A stretch of DNA of 64,000 nt from assembly GCF_001999465.1 (NCBI RefSeq), contig NZ_MQMF01000002.1, forward strand, positions 930,001-994,000, given 5' to 3'. The DNA is from Fictibacillus arsenicus (lineage in GTDB: Bacteria > Bacillota > Bacilli > Bacillales > Fictibacillaceae). The notes below the pieces were generated by a model, which had not been told where the DNA came from, did not search any database, and worked only from the letters and a program-made list of their open reading frames with translations. Position numbers and translations under genes: made by a program. Below, piece after piece: positions 51,923-60,263 of this stretch; positions within the stretch are counted from its first letter, which is position 1; each line of letters opens with the position of its first letter.

Positions 51923-52288
51923 ATGAGTAAAAAAGGAAAAAAGCGGAGCGAAGAGTCTCCAAACGGCACAGGCGGAAAAGGCGGTCGTTGTTCTGAGTCT
52001 CCTAATGGTAAAGGTGCAAGTGCTGCTGCAGGAGATGGTGGAAAGAAACTTCGTAAAAAACTTACTGATGGTGCGTCTACTCCAGTTGCAGCAGCTGCTG
52101 CTAACGGAGCTGGTATACCTTCTATTGAAGATGCAATTCGTGAAATTTTAGCTCGGACAGCAGTTGAACGAGTAGAAGAAGCTGCAGAAGCACTTCGTGC
52201 AAACAAAAAAACCAAGAAGTCTTGCAAGAAGTCTTGCAAGAAGTCTAAAAAATGTAAGGAAAATAATACTGACAGCTGCTGGGAGTAA
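51923..52288 (+). CDS. Low-complexity Gly/Lys/Ala-rich protein with Cys-Lys tail, possible spore-layer protein
   Basis: The 121-residue protein has three parts: a Ser/Gly/Lys head with two SPNGxG(G)KG repeats, an Ala-rich helical middle (SIEDAIREILARTAVERVEEAAEAL split; residues ~66-92), and a tail KKSCKKSCKKSKKC followed by CWE. GGGGGTGATACTAA precedes the ATG. I do not recognise a family. The composition recalls spore coat or exosporium proteins that cross-link through Cys and Lys; that is inference. An antisense ORF is a shadow. Confidence 0.7.
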   Translation: MSKKGKKRSEESPNGTGGKGGRCSESPNGKGASAAAGDGGKKLRKKLTDGASTPVAAAAANGAGIPSIEDAIREILARTAVERVEEAAEALRANKKTKKSCKKSCKKSKKCKENNTDSCWE

Positions 52289-52293
52289 TCCTT

Positions 52294-52322
52294 AAAAAAA
52301 GCCCCTCAACTGGGGCTTTTTA
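52294..52322. terminator. Intrinsic terminator between convergent genes
   Basis: AAAGCCCC/GGGGCTTT with flanking A and T runs serves the low-complexity protein gene and the M20 hydrolase gene. Confidence 0.87.
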
Positions 52323-52327
52323 ACATT

Positions 52328-53530
52328 TTATTTGGCTAACCCAACTTTTTCAGCTGCATTTTGCTTCAAATACGTTAGTGTTGCAGCTCCTAATAGATTA
52401 GCAGCAACCAATAACGCATCTTCGTTGATTTTAAATTTCGGATGATGATGCGGATATGTCTCATCCCAAGCTGTATCTTCTGCACCTGTAAAGAAGAATG
52501 TTCCAGGTACTTTTTCTAAATAATACGCGTAATCTTCCCCGCCCATCTGCGGTTCGATCTCCTCGAGCTCGAGTACACCTGGCACCTTTTTCGCGACTTC
52601 GACTACAAACTCTGTATCTTCTTTATGATTCACAACTGCTGGGTAACCTCGTTTAAATACATATTCATAGGAAGCATCCGCTGCTAAACAGGATCCTTTT
52701 GCAATGCGGTCGATCTCCTGTTCGATCCCAACACGCACCTCTTCTTTAAACGTTCGAACTGTCCCAGTTAGTTTCGCTGAATCGGCGATTACGTTAAAGG
52801 CATTTTTCGCTTCAAACGCACCAACAGATACAACAGCGGCATCCAGCGGATTCACTCGGCGGCTTACAATTTGCTGCAGATTTGAAACAAGCTGCGCTCC
52901 GATCACGATGCTGTCTTTCGTCTTATGAGGCTGAGCGCCGTGTCCGCCCTTCCCCTGAACTTTTATTGTAAAAGAGTCGGCAGCTGCCATCACTGGACCT
53001 GTTCTGTATCCAATCGTTCCAGTTGGCATTGTTGCCCAAAGGTGTGTTCCGTAAATAACGTCAACTCCGTCCAAGCAGCCGTCCTCGATCATGACGATCG
53101 CTCCGCCTGGTGCTAATTCTTCGGCGTGCTGATGGATAAATACAACATTTCCTTCAAGCTCATCTTTCATTTCATTTAATACTTTTGCCAAGACAAGAAG
53201 TGTAGCTGTATGGCCATCATGCCCGCAAGCATGCATCACTCCTGGAACATTCGATTTGTAATGAAAATCGTTTTCTTCTTGAATAGGGAGTGCGTCAAAA
53301 TCAGCCCGCAGTGCGACTGTTTTGCCAGGTTTTCCGCCTCTTAATGTAGCTACTACACCTCTTCCGCCTACTCCTGTTCGAACGTCTAATCCTAATTTTT
53401 CATGATAAGCCGCAATAAAAGCTGGTGTTTCCACTTCTTCAAAAGACAGCTCTGGATTTTGATGAAGATGTCTGCGGATCTCCACCATTTCATCTTGATA
53501 GTTTGCCAACCGGCTGAATAATTTTTCCAA
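52328..53530 (-). CDS. M20 family amidohydrolase
   Basis: The 400-residue protein matches the M20D aminoacylase/hippurate hydrolase/AbgB family: RRHLHQNPELSFEE near residue 19, RADFDALPIQEEN near 74, GVMHACGHDGHTA near 95 (metal Cys/His), HQHAEELAPGGA near 134 and MGGEDYAYYLEKVPG near 337. It hydrolyses an N-acyl amino acid or aminobenzoyl-glutamate-like amide. TTG start with AAGGAGTGAGCGGG upstream. It forms an operon with the AbgT transporter. Confidence 0.9.
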   Translation of the reverse strand: MEKLFSRLANYQDEMVEIRRHLHQNPELSFEEVETPAFIAAYHEKLGLDVRTGVGGRGVVATLRGGKPGKTVALRADFDALPIQEENDFHYKSNVPGVMHACGHDGHTATLLVLAKVLNEMKDELEGNVVFIHQHAEELAPGGAIVMIEDGCLDGVDVIYGTHLWATMPTGTIGYRTGPVMAAADSFTIKVQGKGGHGAQPHKTKDSIVIGAQLVSNLQQIVSRRVNPLDAAVVSVGAFEAKNAFNVIADSAKLTGTVRTFKEEVRVGIEQEIDRIAKGSCLAADASYEYVFKRGYPAVVNHKEDTEFVVEVAKKVPGVLELEEIEPQMGGEDYAYYLEKVPGTFFFTGAEDTAWDETYPHHHPKFKINEDALLVAANLLGAATLTYLKQNAAEKVGLAK

Positions 53531-53554
53531 ACCCGCTCACTCCTTCTATATAAT

Positions 53555-55123
53555 CTACATTTTTATATATTCGCCAGGACCTAATGGAAGCCCTAGCACA
53601 TACCAAATAGCAAATAAGATACACCAGAAAATCGTGTAGGCGATCGTGTACGGAAGCAAGGACGAAATGAGTGTCCCCATTCCCATGTTCTTGTCGAACT
53701 TTTTAGCGAAAGAAAGCAGAATCGCAAAATATGCAAGCATAGGCGTGATCGTATTTGTAATCGAATCACCAATTCTATACGCCATCTGTGTAAAGGCCGG
53801 ACTGTAATCTAACGCCATAAACATCGGTACAAAAACTGGACCTAGAATCGCCCACTTAGCTGATGAGCTAGCAATGAGCAAGTTCACGAGTGCTGTGAAT
53901 AAAATGAATGCTAACAATAGCGGCAGGCCCGTAAATCCTGATTCCTTTAAAAAGTCAGCGCCAGTTATAGCAATGATCGATCCTAAGTTGCTCCAGCTAA
54001 AATAAGCAATCATCTGAGCCGCGATAAAGGCAAGAACGATATAGTACCCCATTCCGCTCATCGCTTTCGTTAAATGTTCGGCAACATCTTTGTCGTTCTT
54101 TAACGTCCTAGAGCCAAACCCATAAGCCATTGCTGGAATTAAAAAGAATAGAAGCATAATGGGTACGAGTGAATCCATAAATGGTGAGTCGATAAGCTCG
54201 CCTGTTTTCGGATGACGAAGCATTGCTCCTTCAGGAACCGTAACAAGAAGTATGATACCTGTGTAAACGAGAAGAGAAATAGTGGCCCACTTTAAGCCTC
54301 TTTTTTCTTCTGAAGAAAGAGCCTGTTTTTTTACCTCAAGATCTTCGGGTGCATGGTACTCACCAAGTCTCGGCTCTACAATTTTAGTTGTAACCCAAAC
54401 GGCTACAGGCAAAAGAACAAATGTGGAAGCTAGCATGAAGTAATAATTCATTGCTGGATTCGCTGTATACTCTTTATCTTGAAGATGTGCTGCTGATTCT
54501 GTGAAACCAGCAAGCATGACATCGAGCATACTGATGATGATGTTGGCACTGAATCCTCCCGCCACAGCAGCATATGCTGCTGCTAGCCCTGCGATCGGAT
54601 GACGTCCGAGTGTTAAGAACACCATCGCTGCTACAGGCGGCAGTACAATTAATGCGGCATCGGCAGCAGCGTTTCCGACGATTCCAATAAATATAATAAT
54701 CGGCAAGATAAGTGCTTTTGGTGAGGCTAGAACGACTCTGCGCATAAATGCTGAGATCAGACCTGTTGATTCAGCTAGTCCCACGCCAAGCATGACAACG
54801 AGGACTAGTCCTAGAGGAGGGAAATTCACAAAGTTGCTGACCAGTTCTGTCAGCATCCTTTTAATGCCCTCTTCGTTTAATAGATTCACAGCTGTAATTC
54901 TTTCGTTGTTGGCAGGATTCACTGCACTCCAGCCTGATACTCCAGCTATAAGTGATCCAATAAGAATAAGTGCTGTAATAATCACAAATAAAGTAAGAAC
55001 ATCCGGTAGCTTATTTCCGTTTTTCTCTACCCAGTCCAATAGCCTGTTAAAGACGTTCTTTGGTTTTTGATCTGGCTCTGGCGGTTTTGGTGTTGGTACT
55101 GCTTTGATTGCTGAACGTGCCAT
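53555..55123 (-). CDS. AbgT family transporter
   Basis: The 522-residue protein has about 12 membrane segments and AbgT signatures: NFPPLGLVLVVMLGVGLAE near residue 97, GNAAADAALIVLPPVAAMVF near 146 and SSSAKWAILGPVFVPMF near 430. E. coli AbgT imports p-aminobenzoyl-glutamate; other members export sulfonamides. The adjoining M20 hydrolase favours uptake and cleavage of an acyl-amino acid. GGGAGGATCATC precedes the ATG. Confidence 0.92.
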   Translation of the reverse strand: MARSAIKAVPTPKPPEPDQKPKNVFNRLLDWVEKNGNKLPDVLTLFVIITALILIGSLIAGVSGWSAVNPANNERITAVNLLNEEGIKRMLTELVSNFVNFPPLGLVLVVMLGVGLAESTGLISAFMRRVVLASPKALILPIIIFIGIVGNAAADAALIVLPPVAAMVFLTLGRHPIAGLAAAYAAVAGGFSANIIISMLDVMLAGFTESAAHLQDKEYTANPAMNYYFMLASTFVLLPVAVWVTTKIVEPRLGEYHAPEDLEVKKQALSSEEKRGLKWATISLLVYTGIILLVTVPEGAMLRHPKTGELIDSPFMDSLVPIMLLFFLIPAMAYGFGSRTLKNDKDVAEHLTKAMSGMGYYIVLAFIAAQMIAYFSWSNLGSIIAITGADFLKESGFTGLPLLLAFILFTALVNLLIASSSAKWAILGPVFVPMFMALDYSPAFTQMAYRIGDSITNTITPMLAYFAILLSFAKKFDKNMGMGTLISSLLPYTIAYTIFWCILFAIWYVLGLPLGPGEYIKM

Positions 55124-55146
55124 GATGATCCTCCCTTTTTGTTATG

Positions 55147-55161
55147 ATTATTCAGAAAATT
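55147..55161. promoter_or_regulatory. CodY box upstream of the AbgT/M20 operon
   Basis: ATTATTCAGAAAATT matches the CodY consensus AATTTTCWGAAAATT at 13 of 15 positions, 24 bp before the AbgT start. Amino-acid-dependent repression of a scavenging operon is plausible. Confidence 0.55.
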
Positions 55162-55383
55162 GAATTTCTTAACATTCTACAGACTGTTCGATATGCTTTC
55201 AAGGAGGAAATTAAGAACACAACTTTCTTACTACCTTCCACTGCTGTCAGGGGCTAAGGCGAATGTAAGGGCTTTCCTTTGCAGAATTTTCTTTCATTTT
55301 AAAATTTACCAGTCTGACATCTTTCGCTATAATGAATCTATCATTTTGCTTTTCGAACATATCTTTTTTAAGGAGCGAACTTC

Positions 55384-56010
55384 ATGGATCTTTTGTTAAA
55401 AGAAAGTCTGAAAGCAAGCTATAACGAAAAAGCTGATTCAAGAGACAAAGGCGATATAGGAGAATGGAAAATTGTTGAGCTGAAATCTTATATGGATGCC
55501 CTTCACAATGAGGAATTTCGTACAGTTCTAGATATCGGAGCAGGTACTGGACAGCACGGTAAATATTTGCTGGATCATGGCTTTGATGTAACGTGTATCG
55601 ATCTTTCTCCAAGCATGGTCGAAACATGCCGTATGAAAGGATTAAAAGCAGAAGTGATGGATTATTATACACTCGATTTTGATGCTGAATCCTTTGATGC
55701 TGTATGGGCGATGAATACACTGCTTCACGTTCCAAAAGTGAGTCTGCCTGCTGTTCTCAAAAACATTCATACAGTGCTTAAAGAAAATGGGGTGTTTTAT
55801 ATGGGGGTATACGGCGGTAAAGATTCAGAAGGCGTTTGGGAAGACGACACCTATATCCCAAAAAGATTCTTTTCTTTTTATACAAACGAAGATATTCAAG
55901 ACGTAGTATCGCCATTATTCGAAGTGCTGAACTTTCATGTCGTTCCTGAAGCAGGCGGGAGCATGGACTTTCAATCTTTATTGCTGCGTAAAAAACATGT
56001 TGATAAATAG
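55384..56010 (+). CDS. Class I SAM-dependent methyltransferase
   Basis: The 208-residue protein has the SAM motif LDIGAGTGQHGKYLLDHG near residue 43, a CIDLSPSMVE acidic loop near 64 and VWAMNTLLHVP near 107. The substrate is unknown. AAGGAGCGAACTTC precedes the ATG. A second methyltransferase gene of different sequence lies 840 bp downstream. Confidence 0.88.
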   Translation: MDLLLKESLKASYNEKADSRDKGDIGEWKIVELKSYMDALHNEEFRTVLDIGAGTGQHGKYLLDHGFDVTCIDLSPSMVETCRMKGLKAEVMDYYTLDFDAESFDAVWAMNTLLHVPKVSLPAVLKNIHTVLKENGVFYMGVYGGKDSEGVWEDDTYIPKRFFSFYTNEDIQDVVSPLFEVLNFHVVPEAGGSMDFQSLLLRKKHVDK

Positions 56011-56094
56011 ATCAGAGTGAATTCACTGAAAAATTCAATATGGATAGGTCGCTTGGCATCCGCCAAGCTTCTTTATTGGGGTCCAAACGCTGCT

Positions 56095-56190
56095 ATTGCA
56101 GAAGTTTTGGCGATAATTCTGCGAGTTTTGATGATATTCCCGCGAGTTTCATCAATAATTCCACGAGTTTTCAATTCTCGCTGCAAAAGC
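56095..56190. repeat. Array R7: four 21-bp units, core CGAGTTTT
   Basis: GTTT of the core recurs at 56104, 56125, 56146 and 56167: exact 21-bp spacing. On the minus strand units read AAAACTCG(T/C)GGAAT; the 12-mer AAAACTCGTGGA (reverse of 56160-56171) also occurs in array R2 at 10063-10074. It lies between convergent genes next to a terminator. Confidence 0.9.
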
Positions 56191-56195
56191 AGCAA

Positions 56196-56225
56196 AGCCC
56201 CTCTTGTTTTAAGGGGCTTTGCTTA
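56196..56225. terminator. Bidirectional intrinsic terminator
   Basis: AAAGCCCCT/AGGGGCTTT stem between the convergent methyltransferase and GNAT genes. Confidence 0.8.
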
Positions 56226-56732
56226 GATTTTTCTCATATATTGGAATGAAATGTGACCAGATCGTTTACTTACCTTTTCGGATTGTTTTACAAATCCCTT
56301 CGCTTCATAAAAAGGAATCCCTTTCATATTACCCTTTTGAGCTGAAACCCATTGTTCTTTAATCCCTAGACTTTTTTGATAATCCGTATAAAAGCTCAAC
56401 AGTTTACTTCCGATTCCTAATCCTCGCTTATGTGGATCCATATAAAAGACGTAGATTTCACCTGTTTGGTTACCCGATGTTCCGCCCCCGATCGCACCTA
56501 CTACTTGACCATCTTCTTCTGCAATAAAGTAGCCATGCCAATGTTCACTGAACTCCGTGACTTCTTTCAAGATCCTATCGTGGTTATAATAGTCTTCAAT
56601 AACCTGCTCTACATACGCGTCATCTTCCAAATAACCATATGTTGCTCTCCATCCTTGTGAACAAACTTCAGCTATTCCTGCCACATGTTCAGTTCCTGCT
56701 TTTTTCAATGTAAGGCTCGCTAATTCTCTCAT
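56223..56732 (-). CDS. GNAT family N-acetyltransferase
   Basis: The 169-residue protein has YVFYMDPHKRGLGIGSKLLSFY near residue 94 (acetyl-CoA loop RGLGIGSKLL) and a late EAKGFVKQSEK. ATG at 56732 has GAGGTGGAAATA upstream, better than the in-frame start three codons earlier. The substrate is unknown. Confidence 0.85.
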   Translation of the reverse strand: MRELASLTLKKAGTEHVAGIAEVCSQGWRATYGYLEDDAYVEQVIEDYYNHDRILKEVTEFSEHWHGYFIAEEDGQVVGAIGGGTSGNQTGEIYVFYMDPHKRGLGIGSKLLSFYTDYQKSLGIKEQWVSAQKGNMKGIPFYEAKGFVKQSEKVSKRSGHISFQYMRKI

Positions 56733-56850
56733 TATTTCCACCTCTATTTATTCACATCTAACTCCAATTATAAACTATTTTTTGGTAAAATAGAGATATA
56801 CATCTCAGTCAGTCAAATGCCTATTTTACCTATGAAAGGCGGACGATTTT

Positions 56851-57546
56851 TTGACAAAATTGATTACTAAAAATGAACATGTTTATGACATGCTGGACTC
56901 GCTTTTACGTGATGAAGATGCATTCTGGAATTCTTTTTATGAAGATCGAAATAAAAAGATTCCATTTTTTATTGACGCACCGGACGAGAATCTAGTGGAC
57001 TATATTGAAAAAGGCATTATTAAGCGTGGGCGAGTTCTTGAGCTAGGATGCGGACCTGGGCGAAACGCTATCTATCTAGGAGGACAAGGGTTTGAGGTGG
57101 ATGCTGTTGATCTTTCGAGCGAAGGGCTTCGATGGGCACGTGAACGAGCGGATGAAAAAGGCGTTCATGTTAACTTCATTCAAGGCAATATTTTTAAACT
57201 TGATATCCCTCTGGATGAATACGATCTAATCTATGATTCTGGCTGTTTTCATCATGTCCCTCCTCACAGAAGAGTGAGCTATCTTCATCTATTAAACAAT
57301 TGTTTAAAAGCCGGCGGGCATTTTGCGATAACGTGTTTTGATGCAGAAGGAATGGGACTTGATTTACCAGATGAAGAAATTTATAGAGAGCGGACGATGA
57401 AAGGCGGCCTCGGTTATACATTCGAAAAGATGCGTGAGGTATTTTCACATTTTGAAGAGCTCGAACTTCGTAAAATGAAAGAAGTGAAACAACCCGCAGA
57501 CACGTTTGGTTTGCCATTTTTATGGGCTGGCTTATATAAAAAGTAA
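56851..57546 (+). CDS. Class I SAM-dependent methyltransferase
   Basis: The 231-residue protein has LELGCGPGRNAIYLGGQGF near residue 63, AVDLSSEGLRWAR near 85 and YDSGCFHHVPPHRR near 129, resembling tellurite/thiopurine-type methyltransferases. The start is TTG with AAAGGCGG about nine bases upstream. The substrate is unknown. Confidence 0.87.
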   Translation: MTKLITKNEHVYDMLDSLLRDEDAFWNSFYEDRNKKIPFFIDAPDENLVDYIEKGIIKRGRVLELGCGPGRNAIYLGGQGFEVDAVDLSSEGLRWARERADEKGVHVNFIQGNIFKLDIPLDEYDLIYDSGCFHHVPPHRRVSYLHLLNNCLKAGGHFAITCFDAEGMGLDLPDEEIYRERTMKGGLGYTFEKMREVFSHFEELELRKMKEVKQPADTFGLPFLWAGLYKK

Positions 57547-57600
57547 AAAGGGGCTGTTCCAAAAGTAAGCAAACTTACTTTTGGCAGCCCCTAATTTTTT
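57547..57600 (+). terminator. Long intrinsic terminator after the methyltransferase
   Basis: GGGGCTG...CAGCCCC encloses CCAAAAGTAAG/CTTACTTTTGG, a nearly continuous 18-bp stem, then TAATTTTTTG. Confidence 0.88.
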
Positions 57601-57660
57601 GTTTTTCCAAAACAAAAAATAAATAATACGGTGCCAAGCTACCTTACAATAAGTATAATT

Positions 57661-57752
57661 TCATTTATGAGCCTTTGAAGAGATTTATGAGCCTACAAAA
57701 AAATTTATAGTCCTTCAAATTTTTTTTTGAGCCTTCAAAAACATTCGACAAA
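57661..57752. repeat. Array R8: four 20-bp units, core TTTATGAGCCT
   Basis: GCCT (once TCCT) recurs at 57671, 57691, 57711 and 57731, exactly 20 bp apart. On the minus strand the core reads AGGCTCATAAAT. It lies between the methyltransferase terminator and the helicase stop codon. The 20-bp period cannot keep a reading frame, unlike 21. Confidence 0.87.
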
Positions 57753-57766
57753 TTCGCCCCAAAACA

Positions 57767-60046
57767 CTATCCCTTCAGCACAACAAAATCCCGCCATTCT
57801 TCCGGCAGCATCTCCACATATTTGCGGTTTAAAAACCGATCATCTACGAGGACAAGGGTGCCACGGTCCTCTTCCGACCTGATCACCCTGCCACCCGCTT
57901 GCAGCACTTTGTTCATGCCCGGGTAAACGTATGCAAAATCATAGCCATTCTTCCCTGCGTTTTGAAAATAATCCTTCATCGTATCGCGCTCCAATCCTAA
58001 TTGAGGCAATCCGACTCCGATTATTACTGCTCCTGTTAAGCGGTCTCCTTTTAAGTCGATTCCTTCTGAAAAAATACCGCCCATGACAGCAAACCCAACG
58101 AGCGATTGCTCCCCAGCCGTATCAAAGTTAGCCAGGAATTTCTCACGCTCCTCCTCTGACATAGCAGGGTGCTGAACAATAGGTTGAAATGCTGGATCTT
58201 CTTCCAAAAGCCGATCTACCACATCAGTCATATAGCGATAGGACGGGAAAAAGACGAGGTAATTCCCCGGCCGCTTATCCACAAGATCGATAATCATTTC
58301 CTTTATCGGTTCAATTGTCGTTTCTCTATCCCTGAAACGAGTAGAAAGAGGCTGGATAAAAACGTCCAGCTGTTCCTTCTCATAAGGGGACGGCATGCGA
58401 ATCACATAGTCTTCTTCTCCGCCGCCAAGCATCTCCATAAAATAGGCTAGTGGAGAAAGAGTGGCAGAAAAGAAAATGCGGGACCCATATTTTTTCCCGG
58501 TTTGAAAAAGAAGCTGTGACGGATCCATACAGAACAAACGAACCTCCACTTCACTTTTAAAGACATCAATAAATGTAACAAACCGCTCATCATAAAAATC
58601 TGATATTTTCACCATCTGATTCGCAGCAAAAAATGCCTCAAGCAACTTTTCATCACTTTCACCGCTTGCGAGCAGTTGTTCTGCCTGCACCAGAAAATCA
58701 TCCAAACAGCTGATAAAATCTTCAGGAAGATCAGGAACGGCAACCTGCTTCTCTCCATATTCTTTTTTCAATTTCAGCATTTCATCATTTACTGCCTTAG
58801 CTGTTCTCCACAGCCTCTCGTTCTTTCCTTTGTATTCCCGGGACAGCTGCAAGAATGCTGATTTCTGCAATTCTGCAGAATACATACTGCGCGCACGATC
58901 TACAAGATTATGCGCTTCATCCATGAGCAGCACCGTACGTTTCTTTTGTTCTTCAAACAAACGTTTAAACGATACACGCGGATCGAACACGTAGTTATAA
59001 TCACAAATCACACCATCAGCCGCATATGCCAGATCAATCGAAAATTCAAACGGACAAACTTTATGTTTTTGGGCATATTGAGAGATGACATCACGATTCA
59101 TTATGGTTTCATTTTTTAAAATATCTAATACCGCACCGTTGATTCGGTCAAAATACCCGTCCGCAAATTCACAATACGAAGGATCGCAGCGCGTCTCCTC
59201 TTTAAAACAAACCTTGTCTTTCGCCGTAATGGTTACACTTTGAAAAAACAACCCTTTTTCTTTCATCAGCTGAAGGGCTTCTTCCGCATTCTTTCTGTTC
59301 AGCGTTTTTGCTGTAAGATAAAAAATCTTTTCTGCCTTTTCCTCTCCTATTGCTTTAACAGCTGGAAAAAGGGTGGAGATCGTTTTCCCAGTCCCCGTTG
59401 GCGCATTGGCAAACAATGTTTTTTTATCCGCAATCGTTTTATAAACGGCACCTGCAAAATTCCGTTGTCCGTTTCGATAATGATCAAACGGAAATGGAAG
59501 TTCTCGGATGCTCTCGTTTCTCTGCTGCAGATTCGCTAATCGAAGTTTCGCATAAGGAGCATAACTTTTTACGAGATGAAGCATGAACTCCTCTAGTTCT
59601 GCTAAGGTACAGGTTTCCTGAAATCTTTTTTGTTCACCTGACTCCACCTGTACGTATGTGAGCTGTACCTTTACTTCGTCTTTTTCTTCTTTCTTTAAGT
59701 ACATATAGGCGTAGCACTTTGCCTGAGCCCAGTGGACGGGATAAGACTCTTTCTTTATATCATCTAACTGTTTTGCAGTTGATTTGATCTCATCAATCGT
59801 TACAAGATCTTCTTCCAGCAAAAGACCGTCACAGCGGCCTTCCACCACGTAATCGATATCTTCATATGTATAGCTCATCTGCAAGAATACTTCCGCAGCA
59901 TCTGCTTCCCCATATGTTTTTTGTATCGTTTGATGAGCTTTCGTTCCCTCTATCAATGAGGATGTAGTTTTAAATCCTGATTCAATGCTACCTGAACGGA
60001 ATACATATTCTACAAGTGTCCGAACAGAAATTTTTACAGATTGAGG
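57767..60046 (-). CDS. PD-(D/E)XK nuclease fused to XPD/DinG-type Fe-S helicase
   Basis: The 759-residue protein has an N-terminal RecB/Cas4-like nuclease (EGTKAHQ near 36, VEGRCDGLL near 67, TIDEIKST near 83, QAKCYAYMY near 106) and a superfamily 2 helicase: ANAPTGTGKT near 213 (Walker A), four Cys between ~275 and ~320 that fit an Fe-S cluster, LLMDEAHN near 375 (DEAH), EGIDLKGDRL and AGGRVIRSEEDRG (motifs V-VI). It probably acts in DNA repair. GGTAGGTGAAGTC precedes the ATG at 60046. No partner gene is adjacent. Confidence 0.88.
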   Translation of the reverse strand, partial: PQSVKISVRTLVEYVFRSGSIESGFKTTSSLIEGTKAHQTIQKTYGEADAAEVFLQMSYTYEDIDYVVEGRCDGLLLEEDLVTIDEIKSTAKQLDDIKKESYPVHWAQAKCYAYMYLKKEEKDEVKVQLTYVQVESGEQKRFQETCTLAELEEFMLHLVKSYAPYAKLRLANLQQRNESIRELPFPFDHYRNGQRNFAGAVYKTIADKKTLFANAPTGTGKTISTLFPAVKAIGEEKAEKIFYLTAKTLNRKNAEEALQLMKEKGLFFQSVTITAKDKVCFKEETRCDPSYCEFADGYFDRINGAVLDILKNETIMNRDVISQYAQKHKVCPFEFSIDLAYAADGVICDYNYVFDPRVSFKRLFEEQKKRTVLLMDEAHNLVDRARSMYSAELQKSAFLQLSREYKGKNERLWRTAKAVNDEMLKLKKEYGEKQVAVPDLPEDFISCLDDFLVQAEQLLASGESDEKLLEAFFAANQMVKISDFYDERFVTFIDVFKSEVEVRLFCMDPSQLLFQTGKKYGSRIFFSATLSPLAYFMEMLGGGEEDYVIRMPSPYEKEQLDVFIQPLSTRFRDRETTIEPIKEMIIDLVDKRPGNYLVFFPSYRYMTDVVDRLLEEDPAFQPIVQHPAMSEEEREKFLANFDTAGEQSLVGFAVMGGIFSEGIDLKGDRLTGAVIIGVGLPQLGLERDTMKDYFQNAGKNGYDFAYVYPGMNKVLQAGGRVIRSEEDRGTLVLVDDRFLNRKYVEMLPEEWRDFVVLKG

Positions 60047-60263
60047 CATGACTTCACCTACCGATTCCAATCAATAATTTGTAGTTTAATAGTAACACAA
60101 AGAATCTAATAATCACTTAACCGCTTCCAGTATCTTGTATTTCCGTACTACCTATGTTTAAAAATAGTATTACTCTTGAAAATATCTATTGCTACTCAAT
60201 ACTTTTATGATAAAATTTAAACTGTTTGAAAGCGATTACATAAATGTCTGGGGGCTATTTAAT

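Noticed and set aside
51919-52239. Antisense 106-codon ORF, Ala/Ser/Pro-rich, opposite the Cys-Lys-tailed protein
   Set aside because: It is the complement of a low-complexity gene and lacks a ribosome site.
8440-57752. Idea that the phased arrays are CRISPR arrays
   Set aside because: Units are 20-21 bp including filler, cores are short and degenerate, spacers of normal length are absent and no cas genes are present.
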